Source: Bryobacterales bacterium
GTDB lineage: Bacteria > Acidobacteriota > Terriglobia > Bryobacterales > Bryobacteraceae
Assembly (NCBI GenBank): GCA_016789785.1
Contig: JAEUQE010000131.1
Coordinates: 1 to 23,158, forward strand
Length of the DNA stretch: 23,158 nt
Direction: 5' to 3'
Positions 8,802 to 16,550 of this stretch are shown in pieces (within the stretch, counting starts at the first letter, position 1; each line of letters starts with the position of its first letter). Made by a program: the position numbers and the translations under genes. The notes beneath the pieces were generated by a model, which saw only the letters and a list, made by a program, of their open reading frames with translations, was not told the DNA's origin and searched no databases.

Positions 8802-8807
8802 GGAGAA
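8802..8807 (+). promoter_or_regulatory. ribosome binding site deciding the PKD-protein start
   Basis: GGAGAA, within AAAGGAGAA, lies 4 bases before the ATG at 8812 and immediately after the TAA of the upstream gene. It fixes the start there rather than at the longer in-frame opening at 8563, which would overlap the upstream gene by over 230 bases. Confidence 0.8.
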
Positions 8808-8811
8808 CCGG

Positions 8812-10719
8812 ATGAACTTGATTTTCCATCAACCACCCTTTCGTACTCTTGTGACTCTCGCGATGCTTTGGCAAAGCCCCTTCATGGTGTGGGCGCAACA
8901 GACACAGTCGTCGGCACCTTCATCCCTCCAGGCACAGGCAGCCCACCGAGGCCGGTTCGGCGAGGCGTTCCGAGCCAAGCGGCAGCACCCGGAAGCTGCT
9001 GTGTCCTACGTGACGGACCTTCGACCTCTCCTCAACTTCCTTAAGGGTCAATTCCCACACTTGGCTTCACAGATTGATGAGAGTTATCCCCCACCGTCAC
9101 CTGTCAGGGCGATGGCGGGTGCTCTTTATCCACCTCTCGCATCAGGTACTCGCGAACCCCAGATGTTGGCAGTACACGCGATCATCTACCCGACGTTGGA
9201 CGAAGCGCTGAACGGCGGCGTACAGGAACTCGATCGTTTACCCGCACATTTTGAACCTGGATCGTTCTCCGGGCAGGCGGTGGGTGAGATCGTCTACAGG
9301 TACGCCGATCCTCAATCTGGACCAGAGAGGGGAACGTATTCCACAGAGCTGGCGTTCTTTCGCAGAAATGTGTTTGTGACGGTCTCGTACTACAGCGCGG
9401 CTGACCCGACTCCCTCCGACGATGCGGTAATTCTGGTGCCGGATTCCACTCTCATGGCCAAAACCGAGGCGATGGCGATTCAGATCGACAATGTCCTCAA
9501 GAACGCGCCCGGCGGCCCGATCCTGGATCTCTTCGTCACACCCGCGACCGGCATGCTGGGCACCAACCAGACACAGCAGTTCGCGGCATCCGGAAGCGGC
9601 GCGGCGTCGGGCGTGGTCTGGGAACTTGCGCTTGCCCCGGGTGCACCCGCCAACAGCGCCACCGGGTCAATCTCGACGGGCGGCCTGTACACGGCTCCCG
9701 CCACCATCACAAGCGACTACGGGGTCCATGTAATTGCGGGCAGTCAATTGGACCGGGGATTGAAGGAGAAAGCCGTTGTCTCGCTCAAGGCCGGCGAGGT
9801 GATTTCGACGCCTTCCGTACCGGCAGGCCCGACGGATGGCGTCTCCGGCGTACTCTATGGCTACTCCGTGACCGCCTCATCCTCCAGCACCGGCCATCCG
9901 ATCGAGTACACCTTCGACTGGGGAGACGGCAATCTTTCCGGCTGGACGCCGCCTGGAGTTCTTACGTCATTCCACGCCTGGAACCGGCCTGGCGTTTACC
10001 AGGTCAAAGTGCAGGCGCGCTGCCGGGACCACACGAACGTTACCTCCGAGTTCTCGGCACACCGCACAGTTACGATTGGAGGAGAAAGCATCAGTACGCC
10101 GCAGGCTCCCGCCGGGCCAACCAGCGGAGTGGCGAATACGACTTACGCTTTTTCCGTTGCGGGATCCGCGTCAAGCGTTGGACATCCGATCCAATACCGC
10201 TTCCTTTGGGGCAACGGCGCGAAGTCCGCATTTCTGCCGGTTGGGACCACCAGCGCTTCGTACGCATGGCCGCAGGCGGGCTTATTCCAAGTGACTGTGG
10301 AAGCCCGTTGCACAACGCACACGCAGGTGATCTCGCTGCCTTCGAACCATACGACGGTTCAGATTGCCGCTCCTCCGGGTGAAGTCACTGATGGGAAGGC
10401 GGCAGAGGTCTCAGTGCCCGAGTCGCTGCCGATCCCCGATCCGCCCAGTGGGCCGACCGCGGGCTTCACTGGCGAGGCCTACCGTTTCGGAGGACTACGT
10501 TACTCGTCCAATCTGACTCACTCTTCACAGATCCTCTTTGACTGGGGCGACGGCACGGATTCCGGCTGGGTCCCTCTGGGTCATGGAAATCACCGTTGGT
10601 CGAAGCCCGGAACTTACAAGGTCCGGGCGCTCCTGCGCTGCCGCAAGCATCCGGAAGTTGTCTCGGCTTACTCGGAGGAGGCTTACATCGTCATCACGAA
10701 CCCGGTTGGCGCAAAGTAA
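8812..10719 (+). CDS. secreted protein with Ig-like domain and three PKD repeats
   Basis: Protein of 635 residues with a signal peptide (MNLIFHQPPFRTLVTLAMLW, ending near VWAQQ). Residues about 30-235 form an unrecognised N-terminal domain. Residues about 240-330 look like a bacterial Ig-like domain (LFVTPATGMLGTNQTQQF, then STGGLYTAPATI). Three PKD-type repeats of about 95 residues follow, beginning near 9799, 10087 and 10411; each has a PAGPT-like opening, an FDWGDG-like turn (WGNG in the second) and a PGxYxVxxxARC strand. Each repeat carries a CxxH motif in the same place (CRDH, CTTH, CRKH). PKD domains usually mediate surface binding to protein or polysaccharide, so a surface or adhesin-like role is plausible. 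No anchor or sorting signal is seen at the C-terminus. It is co-transcribed with the frameshifted gene upstream. Confidence 0.8.
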   Translation: MNLIFHQPPFRTLVTLAMLWQSPFMVWAQQTQSSAPSSLQAQAAHRGRFGEAFRAKRQHPEAAVSYVTDLRPLLNFLKGQFPHLASQIDESYPPPSPVRAMAGALYPPLASGTREPQMLAVHAIIYPTLDEALNGGVQELDRLPAHFEPGSFSGQAVGEIVYRYADPQSGPERGTYSTELAFFRRNVFVTVSYYSAADPTPSDDAVILVPDSTLMAKTEAMAIQIDNVLKNAPGGPILDLFVTPATGMLGTNQTQQFAASGSGAASGVVWELALAPGAPANSATGSISTGGLYTAPATITSDYGVHVIAGSQLDRGLKEKAVVSLKAGEVISTPSVPAGPTDGVSGVLYGYSVTASSSSTGHPIEYTFDWGDGNLSGWTPPGVLTSFHAWNRPGVYQVKVQARCRDHTNVTSEFSAHRTVTIGGESISTPQAPAGPTSGVANTTYAFSVAGSASSVGHPIQYRFLWGNGAKSAFLPVGTTSASYAWPQAGLFQVTVEARCTTHTQVISLPSNHTTVQIAAPPGEVTDGKAAEVSVPESLPIPDPPSGPTAGFTGEAYRFGGLRYSSNLTHSSQILFDWGDGTDSGWVPLGHGNHRWSKPGTYKVRALLRCRKHPEVVSAYSEEAYIVITNPVGAK

Positions 10720-10720
10720 A

Positions 10721-10749
10721 GCGGCAGCCGATCGTTGCCCGGCTGCCGC
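10721..10749. terminator. bidirectional terminator between convergent genes
   Basis: A perfect 9-bp stem (10721-10729 with 10741-10749) with an 11-base loop lies between the stops at 10719 (plus) and 10775 (minus). On the minus strand it is followed by TTTACTTTG, giving a better terminator for the receptor gene. On the plus strand no T-run follows. Confidence 0.65.
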
Positions 10750-10774
10750 AGTTAGACGGTCAAGGTTGTGCCGT

Positions 10775-13700
10775 TTAGAACGCGTACCGCAGACCCACCT
10801 GAATTCGGCGGGCAGGCACTTCCGCCGCCCCTTCGTTCAGGAACGCAGCCGACGTGAACACGCCTTCCGGAATGCCCCAGTCGCGCGTGTTGGTCGCGTT
10901 GAAGAAGTTGGCGTGGATCTGGAAGGTGTGGCCTTCGCGGACCCGCACATTCTTGATCACGCCGAAATCGACACGGTTGATGCCGTTCGCACGCAGGATG
11001 TTGCGGCCGGCGTTGCCCGCAGGCGCATTCACCGTCGCCGCGCGGAACAGGCTTGCGCCTCCAGCCGTCTGAATCTCACGGACCTGCATGCGCGACAGGT
11101 CGAGCGTGGTGTTCAGGAACGGGCGGATCGACGTGCCGACAATGTTGCCCAAAACCAGCCCACCCGGGTCGGTGCCATTCAAAACACCAAACGGTGCGCC
11201 GGACTGCAGGGTGAGGAATCCATTCAACTGCCATCCGCCCAGCACACGCCCGAGAGCACCCTTCTGCTCGCGGTGGATGGGCAGTTCAAAGACGCCGTTG
11301 GTGGTGAAGCGATGCGGCCGGTCATAGGTGGAACGTGCCCGCTCGGAGGCGCGATTGTAGGGGTCCTGCGGGAAGGCGATCTCTCCCGATGTCGAGGGGT
11401 TGAAGATCTCCGATGCGCCATCAATAAACGAGCTCCAGGTATAGTGCGCAGCCATCAGGAAGTTGCGCGAGAGGCGGCGTTCGAGCGTCGTCTGCAGGGA
11501 GTGGTAGATCGACGAGGTGCAGTTGCAGCGCTCACGGATGACGCCGCGGCCGGGATCCTGGCGCACGGAGCGAGGTACGCCCGCCGCGCCGGGGACGGTC
11601 GGATTGCCGTCAATCGACTGGAAGAGCGCGGTGCCCTTCGTGCCGACGTACCCCATGGATGCCGCCCAGCCTCCGGGCAACTCGCGCTGGAACTGTAACG
11701 ACACCTGCTCGGCATAGGGGGCGCGGAAGTCTTTGGAGACGATGGTCCGCACGAAGATGTTCGGATTGGCGACGGTGGGGATGTTGCCACCGCGAATGGA
11801 CTCGACGGTGGAGAACGCGTTGGGCACCAGCGCGGTCACCGGGTCGTTCGGAACATTGTAGGCCAGCACCATGGGGAACGAACTGGCGATATTCAGCGCG
11901 ATGTTATTGAACGCGACCTCGTAAGTGCGGGAGTAACCGCCGCGGAGTACTAACTTGCCGTCGCCAGTGAGCAGACCGAGCATGCCCGGCGCCTGTCCGA
12001 ACCGGTAGTTGAACCCGAGCCGTGGCGCCCAGTTGTTATTGTCGCGCGCCGGAACATGGAATAACTGGTAGCGAGGGTCGTTGTTATTCGCCGCCACGAT
12101 TCGCTGGTTCACATCCGCGAGATTCTGGATGGGATTGCCGGGGGATTCATAGCGGATCCCATAGGTCAGCGTGAGATTGGGACGGATGCGCCACTCATCC
12201 TGCACGAAAAAGAAGTAGTCATAGTAGCGCATGTAGGTGATCTTCTCGCTGCCGCGCAGCAGAGCGTTGATTTGGGCGACCGTGGCCTGATCGTTGACCA
12301 GGGTCTGCAGCGAACCATACTGGATGCGGCCGCGGAGTTGTGGGAGGAACAACGAGAACTGCTCCTGGCGCCGGAAGTCGACACCTGCTTTCATGCTGTG
12401 CGTCCCGCGCAGCAGGGTCACGGACTCCTGCATCTGATACGTATTGAACGTACCGCGCTGCGGCAGATTCGCGGCGAGACCGATCCCGGTGCGGGTGGTT
12501 CCGCTGTTGAAGCCGTTCAGGTTCAGCGCGGTGACTTCGATGGAGGGAATGCGCTCGGCGACGGATGGATCCACCGCGTTGGTCTCGTTCTCCTGGCGGC
12601 TGTATGAGAGCCGAAACTCGTTCAAAGTGGTGGGTGTGAGGGTGGACCCAAGGTTCGCCGTGGCCGACTTCGTCTTCAAAGGCTTGAGTTCGGAGAGGCC
12701 GACGGGAGTAAGCTGGCCGGTACCACTCGACAGCGAGTTATCGTCCATGTAACGCAGCGTCAGGTTGTGCTTGTTATTGAAGCGATGGTCGATGCGGTAG
12801 GAGTACTGCCAATCGTCGAAGATCTGGTTGGATGCGCCGGTGAGAGTGCTGAGTGGAATCTGGACCGTGCGGCCATCCACTGTAACCTGGGCGTTTTGGC
12901 CATTGGGCGTACCAGCCGGGAGATTTTCGAGAAACGCCCTGACTACGGGGCGGGTACCGGCGATCTCGTTGAGCAGACGGCGGCCCTCTTCGCTGGGCGC
13001 GCCGCTGATCGAAGTACCGGAGCCGAGGCGCCGGTCGGTCCAGCGTTGAAGCGAGGCGAAGAAGAAAGTCTTGTCGCGGATGATCCGGCCGCCAAACGTT
13101 CCGCCGAACTGATTCTCCACGCGGAAAGGTGCACTCGTGAGAGTGGGGCGGCGGCGGTCGGCATTGGTCATGGCGTTGAGTTTGTTACTGTTGTGGAACC
13201 AGAACATACTGCCGTGGTAGTCATTGGAGCCACTGCGCGTGATGACGCTCATCACTGATCCGCCCGCACGGCCAAACTCGGGCAGAAACTGATTCGTGAC
13301 GATCCGAACTTCGGCGATGATATCGGGATTGTTCATCGGCTGCAGCAGGCCGCCGGTACTCACGTAGTAACTGTCCTGGCCGTCGATATAGAATGCGTTC
13401 GACCGCTGGCGCATGCCGTTGGCGGAGTAACTCAGGCTGGTGGTCTCGGTACCGGCGTTCCCGTTGCTGCCGAAGTTCGAGTTGCCGGCCGACACCTGGG
13501 CCACGCCTGGAACGGAAGCGGCAAGGTTGAGAATGTTGCGGTTGGTGGAGAGCGGCAGGTCGGCAATGCGCTTGGTGTCGAAACTCGTGCTGATCTCCGC
13601 GTTCGTCGTGTTGATGACGGGAGCGGCGGTGTTTACGGTCACGGATTCGGAGAGCGATGCCACATTCATCGTGATGCGAAGGTCGGCCGCCTGATTGAGG

Positions 13701-13990
13701 CGCAACTCGATTGGGCCCTGCTGGTATTTCGCAAAACCGTTCTTTTCCACGGTCACTTCATAGAATCCAGCCGGCAGAAGCGGCACGCGAAAACCGCCGG
13801 ATGGGCCAGTGACGGTATCCTTGGCGGCGTTGGTTTGCAGATTGCGGACCGTGACCTTCGCGTCGCCGATCACGGCGCCGCTCGCGTCCGCCACGATGCC
13901 GAGGATATCACCCGTGGTTGTCTGAGCCGGCGCGACAGCAGCAACGAAGGCACTTAGCGCGAAAAGTAACAATTGTTTCCTGATTAACAT
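10775..13990 (-). CDS. TonB-dependent receptor, Oar-like, with carboxypeptidase-regulatory domain (2)
   Basis: Outer-membrane receptor of 1071 residues with the same architecture as the first receptor in the window but clearly divergent in sequence, so this is not a recent tandem copy. A signal peptide (MLIRKQLLLFALSAFVAAVA, cleaved near APAQ) is followed by the regulatory Ig domain (about 25-110, GDILGIVADASGAVIGDAKV). The plug (about 115-260) contains LSYSANGMRQRSNAFYIDGQ and VITRSGSNDYHGSMFWFHNS, and the barrel ends in VGLRYAF, an outer-membrane C-terminus. The ATG at 13990 gives the signal peptide directly; AGAGG about 10 bases upstream is a weak ribosome site. It is divergent from the decaheme cytochrome gene across a 364-base region and convergent with the PKD gene. 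The ligand is unknown. Confidence 0.92.
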   Translation of the reverse strand: MLIRKQLLLFALSAFVAAVAPAQTTTGDILGIVADASGAVIGDAKVTVRNLQTNAAKDTVTGPSGGFRVPLLPAGFYEVTVEKNGFAKYQQGPIELRLNQAADLRITMNVASLSESVTVNTAAPVINTTNAEISTSFDTKRIADLPLSTNRNILNLAASVPGVAQVSAGNSNFGSNGNAGTETTSLSYSANGMRQRSNAFYIDGQDSYYVSTGGLLQPMNNPDIIAEVRIVTNQFLPEFGRAGGSVMSVITRSGSNDYHGSMFWFHNSNKLNAMTNADRRRPTLTSAPFRVENQFGGTFGGRIIRDKTFFFASLQRWTDRRLGSGTSISGAPSEEGRRLLNEIAGTRPVVRAFLENLPAGTPNGQNAQVTVDGRTVQIPLSTLTGASNQIFDDWQYSYRIDHRFNNKHNLTLRYMDDNSLSSGTGQLTPVGLSELKPLKTKSATANLGSTLTPTTLNEFRLSYSRQENETNAVDPSVAERIPSIEVTALNLNGFNSGTTRTGIGLAANLPQRGTFNTYQMQESVTLLRGTHSMKAGVDFRRQEQFSLFLPQLRGRIQYGSLQTLVNDQATVAQINALLRGSEKITYMRYYDYFFFVQDEWRIRPNLTLTYGIRYESPGNPIQNLADVNQRIVAANNNDPRYQLFHVPARDNNNWAPRLGFNYRFGQAPGMLGLLTGDGKLVLRGGYSRTYEVAFNNIALNIASSFPMVLAYNVPNDPVTALVPNAFSTVESIRGGNIPTVANPNIFVRTIVSKDFRAPYAEQVSLQFQRELPGGWAASMGYVGTKGTALFQSIDGNPTVPGAAGVPRSVRQDPGRGVIRERCNCTSSIYHSLQTTLERRLSRNFLMAAHYTWSSFIDGASEIFNPSTSGEIAFPQDPYNRASERARSTYDRPHRFTTNGVFELPIHREQKGALGRVLGGWQLNGFLTLQSGAPFGVLNGTDPGGLVLGNIVGTSIRPFLNTTLDLSRMQVREIQTAGGASLFRAATVNAPAGNAGRNILRANGINRVDFGVIKNVRVREGHTFQIHANFFNATNTRDWGIPEGVFTSAAFLNEGAAEVPARRIQVGLRYAF

Positions 13991-14181
13991 GTGAGACTAG
14001 CCTCTTTTCGAGATCTTTTCCCGATCCCCGATTGAGTTACACTTTGGCATCGATCACCGGCGGTGTCAATGGAGTAACTTGTGAAATCCCGCTGAACCGC
14101 CTTCCAGGAGGGGTGAGTGGCAAGACGGGCGGGGACTAGCGGGGCCGTTTCCAACGCTGGGTGAGATCCCCCCTCCCCTCC

Positions 14182-14220
14182 GTGGGGCTTAACCCCCAAC
14201 CCAACATGGGTCTGCCCCAC
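14182..14220. repeat. nested inverted repeat
   Basis: Outer arms GTGGGGC (14182-14188) and GCCCCAC (14214-14220) enclose an inner ACCCA/TGGGT stem (14199-14203 with 14207-14211). It may be an interspersed palindromic element or a transcript structure. The copy number elsewhere is unknown. Confidence 0.4.
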
Positions 14221-14278
14221 CCGGAGCGCGCCAGTCGAGAGACGGATTCCGTCTTAAAATCAGCAAGATAGGTTTCGT

Positions 14279-14284
14279 TACAAT
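14279..14284 (+). promoter_or_regulatory. candidate -10 of the cytochrome gene
   Basis: TACAAT lies in an AT-richer patch about 70 bases before the ATG at 14355. A -35 match is poor (TTAAAA at 14254-14259, spacer 19), so this is tentative. Confidence 0.3.
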
Positions 14285-14354
14285 TTGGCAACCTGAGTGC
14301 TGTCAGAACACGATAGTGGTCGAAGACCGTTTTCAGCGGGAGAGCAGAAAGAAC

Positions 14355-16475
14355 ATGTTGAACATCCGACCCAACCGATCCACTGTCATTTGGATCTGTC
14401 TTGTCGCGGTAGTGCTGGTGGGGGCGGTCGCCCTTGTCAGCGCGCCGAAGTCACCTTTCAATGTCAATCAGAAGGCCTACTATACCGATGAGAAAACCTT
14501 GAGCTTTGTTCGCCCAGGGCTGGTGGTGCGCGTCCTATCCGTGGATGTGGCCGCCGACGGCGTAGTACGGGCCCGAGTCAGGTTTACCGACCCGCAGGGG
14601 GTTCCCCTGGACCGGGAAGGCATTCAAACTCCTGGTGTGATCGCGGCCAGTTTTATCCTGGCGCGCATCCCCAAGGACCAATCACAGTACGTCGCCTACA
14701 CCACACGCGTGCAAAACAGCACCATCACCGGACGTTCCGCCACGCAGGCCGGAACCGACGCGGGTGGGCGTTGGGAGCGGGTGGCGGACGGAGAATACAA
14801 CTATACGTTCGGCACCCGGTTGCCGGCTGGCTACGACCGGACGGTCACCCACACCGTCGGCGCCTACGCCAACCGCAACTTGACCGAATTTGAGTTTGGC
14901 ACCTCACTGGCGGATACCGTGTATCACTGGGTTCCGGACGGCTCCTCGCGTCCCGCGCCCCGTGATGTGATCAAGACGAAGAGTTGCCAGCAGTGCCACC
15001 CGGACAATTTCGCCTTCCACGGCTCGACCGGCCGGATCAGCATGGAAGTGTGCGTGCTTTGCCACACGCCTCAAACCATCGACCCGGATACCGGCAATAG
15101 CGTCGACATGGTGGAGATGACGCACAAGATCCACATGGGCGCCAATCTTCCGAGCGTGGAAGCCGGCGGCAAGTACCAGATCATCGGCTTCGGCAACACA
15201 GTGTGGGACTACTCGAAGATCGTGTTCCCGACCGACGTTCGCAACTGTACGGCTTGCCACGAGCAGGATACCGGCGCCACACAGGCGGGCCGCGCGCTTA
15301 CGGCTCCGTCGCGGGTGGCCTGCGGATCGTGCCACGACAATGTCGACTTCGCCACGGGGCGCGGTCACATCAACTTGCCGCAACCGAACGACAGCCAGTG
15401 CGCACGCTGCCACACGCCTTCCGGCGAATTGGAATTCGACGCTTCGATCACCGGGGCCCACACGCTTCCATATAACTCGAAGATGCTGACCGGATTCCAG
15501 TGGGAGATCACGAAAGTGGACGATGGCGTGGCCGGCCGCAGACCAACCATCACTTTCAACATCAAGGACAAGGACGGCAATCCGCTCACCCCGGCGCAGT
15601 TTGGCCGTATCTTCGCGGTGCTGGCCGGCCCGACGGTGGATTACACCACAAAATTCGGCACGGCGGCGACAAACGGCTACGTCTCCGAGGATCTGGCCCG
15701 GGCGACTGGCGCCAATGGCATCTACACTTACACGTTCAACGCCATGATTCCGGCCAACTCCCGCGGCACTTATTCCATTTCGCTGGAGGGCCGCCGGGTG
15801 GAAACGATCTACGCCGGGACACAGCGGCAGCAGAGCGTACAGTACGGTCCGAAGAAGAACGCGGTGGCGTATTTCTCCGTGGACGGCTCTCCAGCCGCCG
15901 AACGGCGCAAGATCGTGTCCATCGAGAAGTGCAATACGTGCCACGTGAGGCTGAGTCTGCACGGCGAGAATCGCGTCGACACGATTGAGCATTGCGTGGT
16001 CTGCCACAATCCGGTGGAAACGGATGTGGCGCGGCGTCCCGCGACTAGCGGCAAACCGCAATCGATCGACTTCCGCCAGATGATCCACAACATCCACGGG
16101 GGCAAGGCGATCAAGACGTTCTTCGGCAACGAAGACTACATTGTCTATGGTTTCGGCAATACGCCGCACAACTATAGCCATGTCGCGTTCCCAGGACGGC
16201 TGGCTTCCTGCGATGCATGCCATATCAACAATTCGCAGAACCTGCCGTTGCCGGCTACGGCTTCCAAGGTCGCCAATCCACGTGGTCCGATCGATCCGGT
16301 GGGACCGCAGGCTGCGGCTTGCCTCTCGTGCCATCAGAGCATCGACGCTGCTTCCCATGCACTGGTGAACACCAGTGCGCTTGGCGAAAGCTGCGGCGCA
16401 TGTCACGGCCCGAATGGAGAGTTCTCGGTCCGCAAGTCTCACGCTGTTCCATCCAGTCCGGTCCCTCGCGAATAG
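14355..16475 (+). CDS. decaheme c-type cytochrome, OmcA/MtrC family
   Basis: Protein of 706 residues with exactly ten CxxCH heme-binding motifs, at Cys 211, 233, 298, 323, 349, 526, 547, 619, 656 and 680. They fall in two groups of five separated by a heme-free stretch (about 354-525), and a heme-free N-terminal region (about 35-205) precedes the first group. This beta domain, pentaheme, beta domain, pentaheme order is that of MtrC/OmcA-type cytochromes, which pass electrons to extracellular acceptors such as metal oxides. The ATG at 14355 (MLNIRPNRSTVIW) is chosen because a hydrophobic segment follows at once; a GTG at 14316 adds 13 polar residues. There is no lipobox Cys, unlike Shewanella MtrC, and the putative signal ends VSAPK with an unfavourable Pro, so the protein may stay N-terminally anchored. 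No MtrA- or MtrB-like gene is nearby. Confidence 0.93.
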   Translation: MLNIRPNRSTVIWICLVAVVLVGAVALVSAPKSPFNVNQKAYYTDEKTLSFVRPGLVVRVLSVDVAADGVVRARVRFTDPQGVPLDREGIQTPGVIAASFILARIPKDQSQYVAYTTRVQNSTITGRSATQAGTDAGGRWERVADGEYNYTFGTRLPAGYDRTVTHTVGAYANRNLTEFEFGTSLADTVYHWVPDGSSRPAPRDVIKTKSCQQCHPDNFAFHGSTGRISMEVCVLCHTPQTIDPDTGNSVDMVEMTHKIHMGANLPSVEAGGKYQIIGFGNTVWDYSKIVFPTDVRNCTACHEQDTGATQAGRALTAPSRVACGSCHDNVDFATGRGHINLPQPNDSQCARCHTPSGELEFDASITGAHTLPYNSKMLTGFQWEITKVDDGVAGRRPTITFNIKDKDGNPLTPAQFGRIFAVLAGPTVDYTTKFGTAATNGYVSEDLARATGANGIYTYTFNAMIPANSRGTYSISLEGRRVETIYAGTQRQQSVQYGPKKNAVAYFSVDGSPAAERRKIVSIEKCNTCHVRLSLHGENRVDTIEHCVVCHNPVETDVARRPATSGKPQSIDFRQMIHNIHGGKAIKTFFGNEDYIVYGFGNTPHNYSHVAFPGRLASCDACHINNSQNLPLPATASKVANPRGPIDPVGPQAAACLSCHQSIDAASHALVNTSALGESCGACHGPNGEFSVRKSHAVPSSPVPRE

Positions 16476-16502
16476 CGGGCATCGGAACCTCCTGACGCAC
16501 GA

Positions 16503-16528
16503 AAGGCCGGCGAGCAATCGCCGGCCTT
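16503..16528. terminator. bidirectional terminator with GCAA tetraloop
   Basis: A perfect 11-bp stem (16503-16513 with 16518-16528) is closed by a GCAA (GNRA) tetraloop. It lies between the stop of the cytochrome gene (16475) and the stop of the convergent BlaR1-like gene (16551), and probably serves both. The downstream T content is modest (CTTCGTCGTTCT on plus). Confidence 0.75.
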
Positions 16529-16550
16529 CGTCGTTCTGCATGGGACATGA

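Larger units (their letters stand above)
13991..14354. other. divergent intergenic region with GC-rich hairpin
   Basis: This 364-base gap separates receptor 2 (minus) and the cytochrome gene (plus). It holds the AGAGG ribosome site of the receptor, a C-rich stretch (14168-14180), the hairpin at 14182-14220 and an AT-richer segment before the cytochrome gene with TACAAT at 14279-14284 as a possible -10. A 78-codon minus-strand frame through it shows no protein-like character. Confidence 0.6.

Noticed and set aside
8563..8811. Upstream extension of the PKD protein
   Set aside because: It overlaps the upstream gene in another frame, and the strong GGAGAA site plus signal peptide fix the start at 8812.
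9799..10710. CxxH motifs of the PKD repeats as c-type heme sites
   Set aside because: They are CxxH, not CxxCH, with a single Cys per repeat, so covalent heme attachment of the normal kind is not supported.
10538..11698. 386-codon plus-strand open frame
   Set aside because: Overlaps the end of the PKD gene, passes through the terminator and is antisense to receptor 2.
13984..14220. 78-codon minus-strand frame upstream of receptor 2
   Set aside because: It covers the GC-rich hairpin and the receptor ribosome site and has no protein-like pattern.
14904..16541. 545-codon minus-strand open frame
   Set aside because: Antisense to the decaheme cytochrome with its ten CxxCH motifs; no protein-like features and it runs across the terminator.
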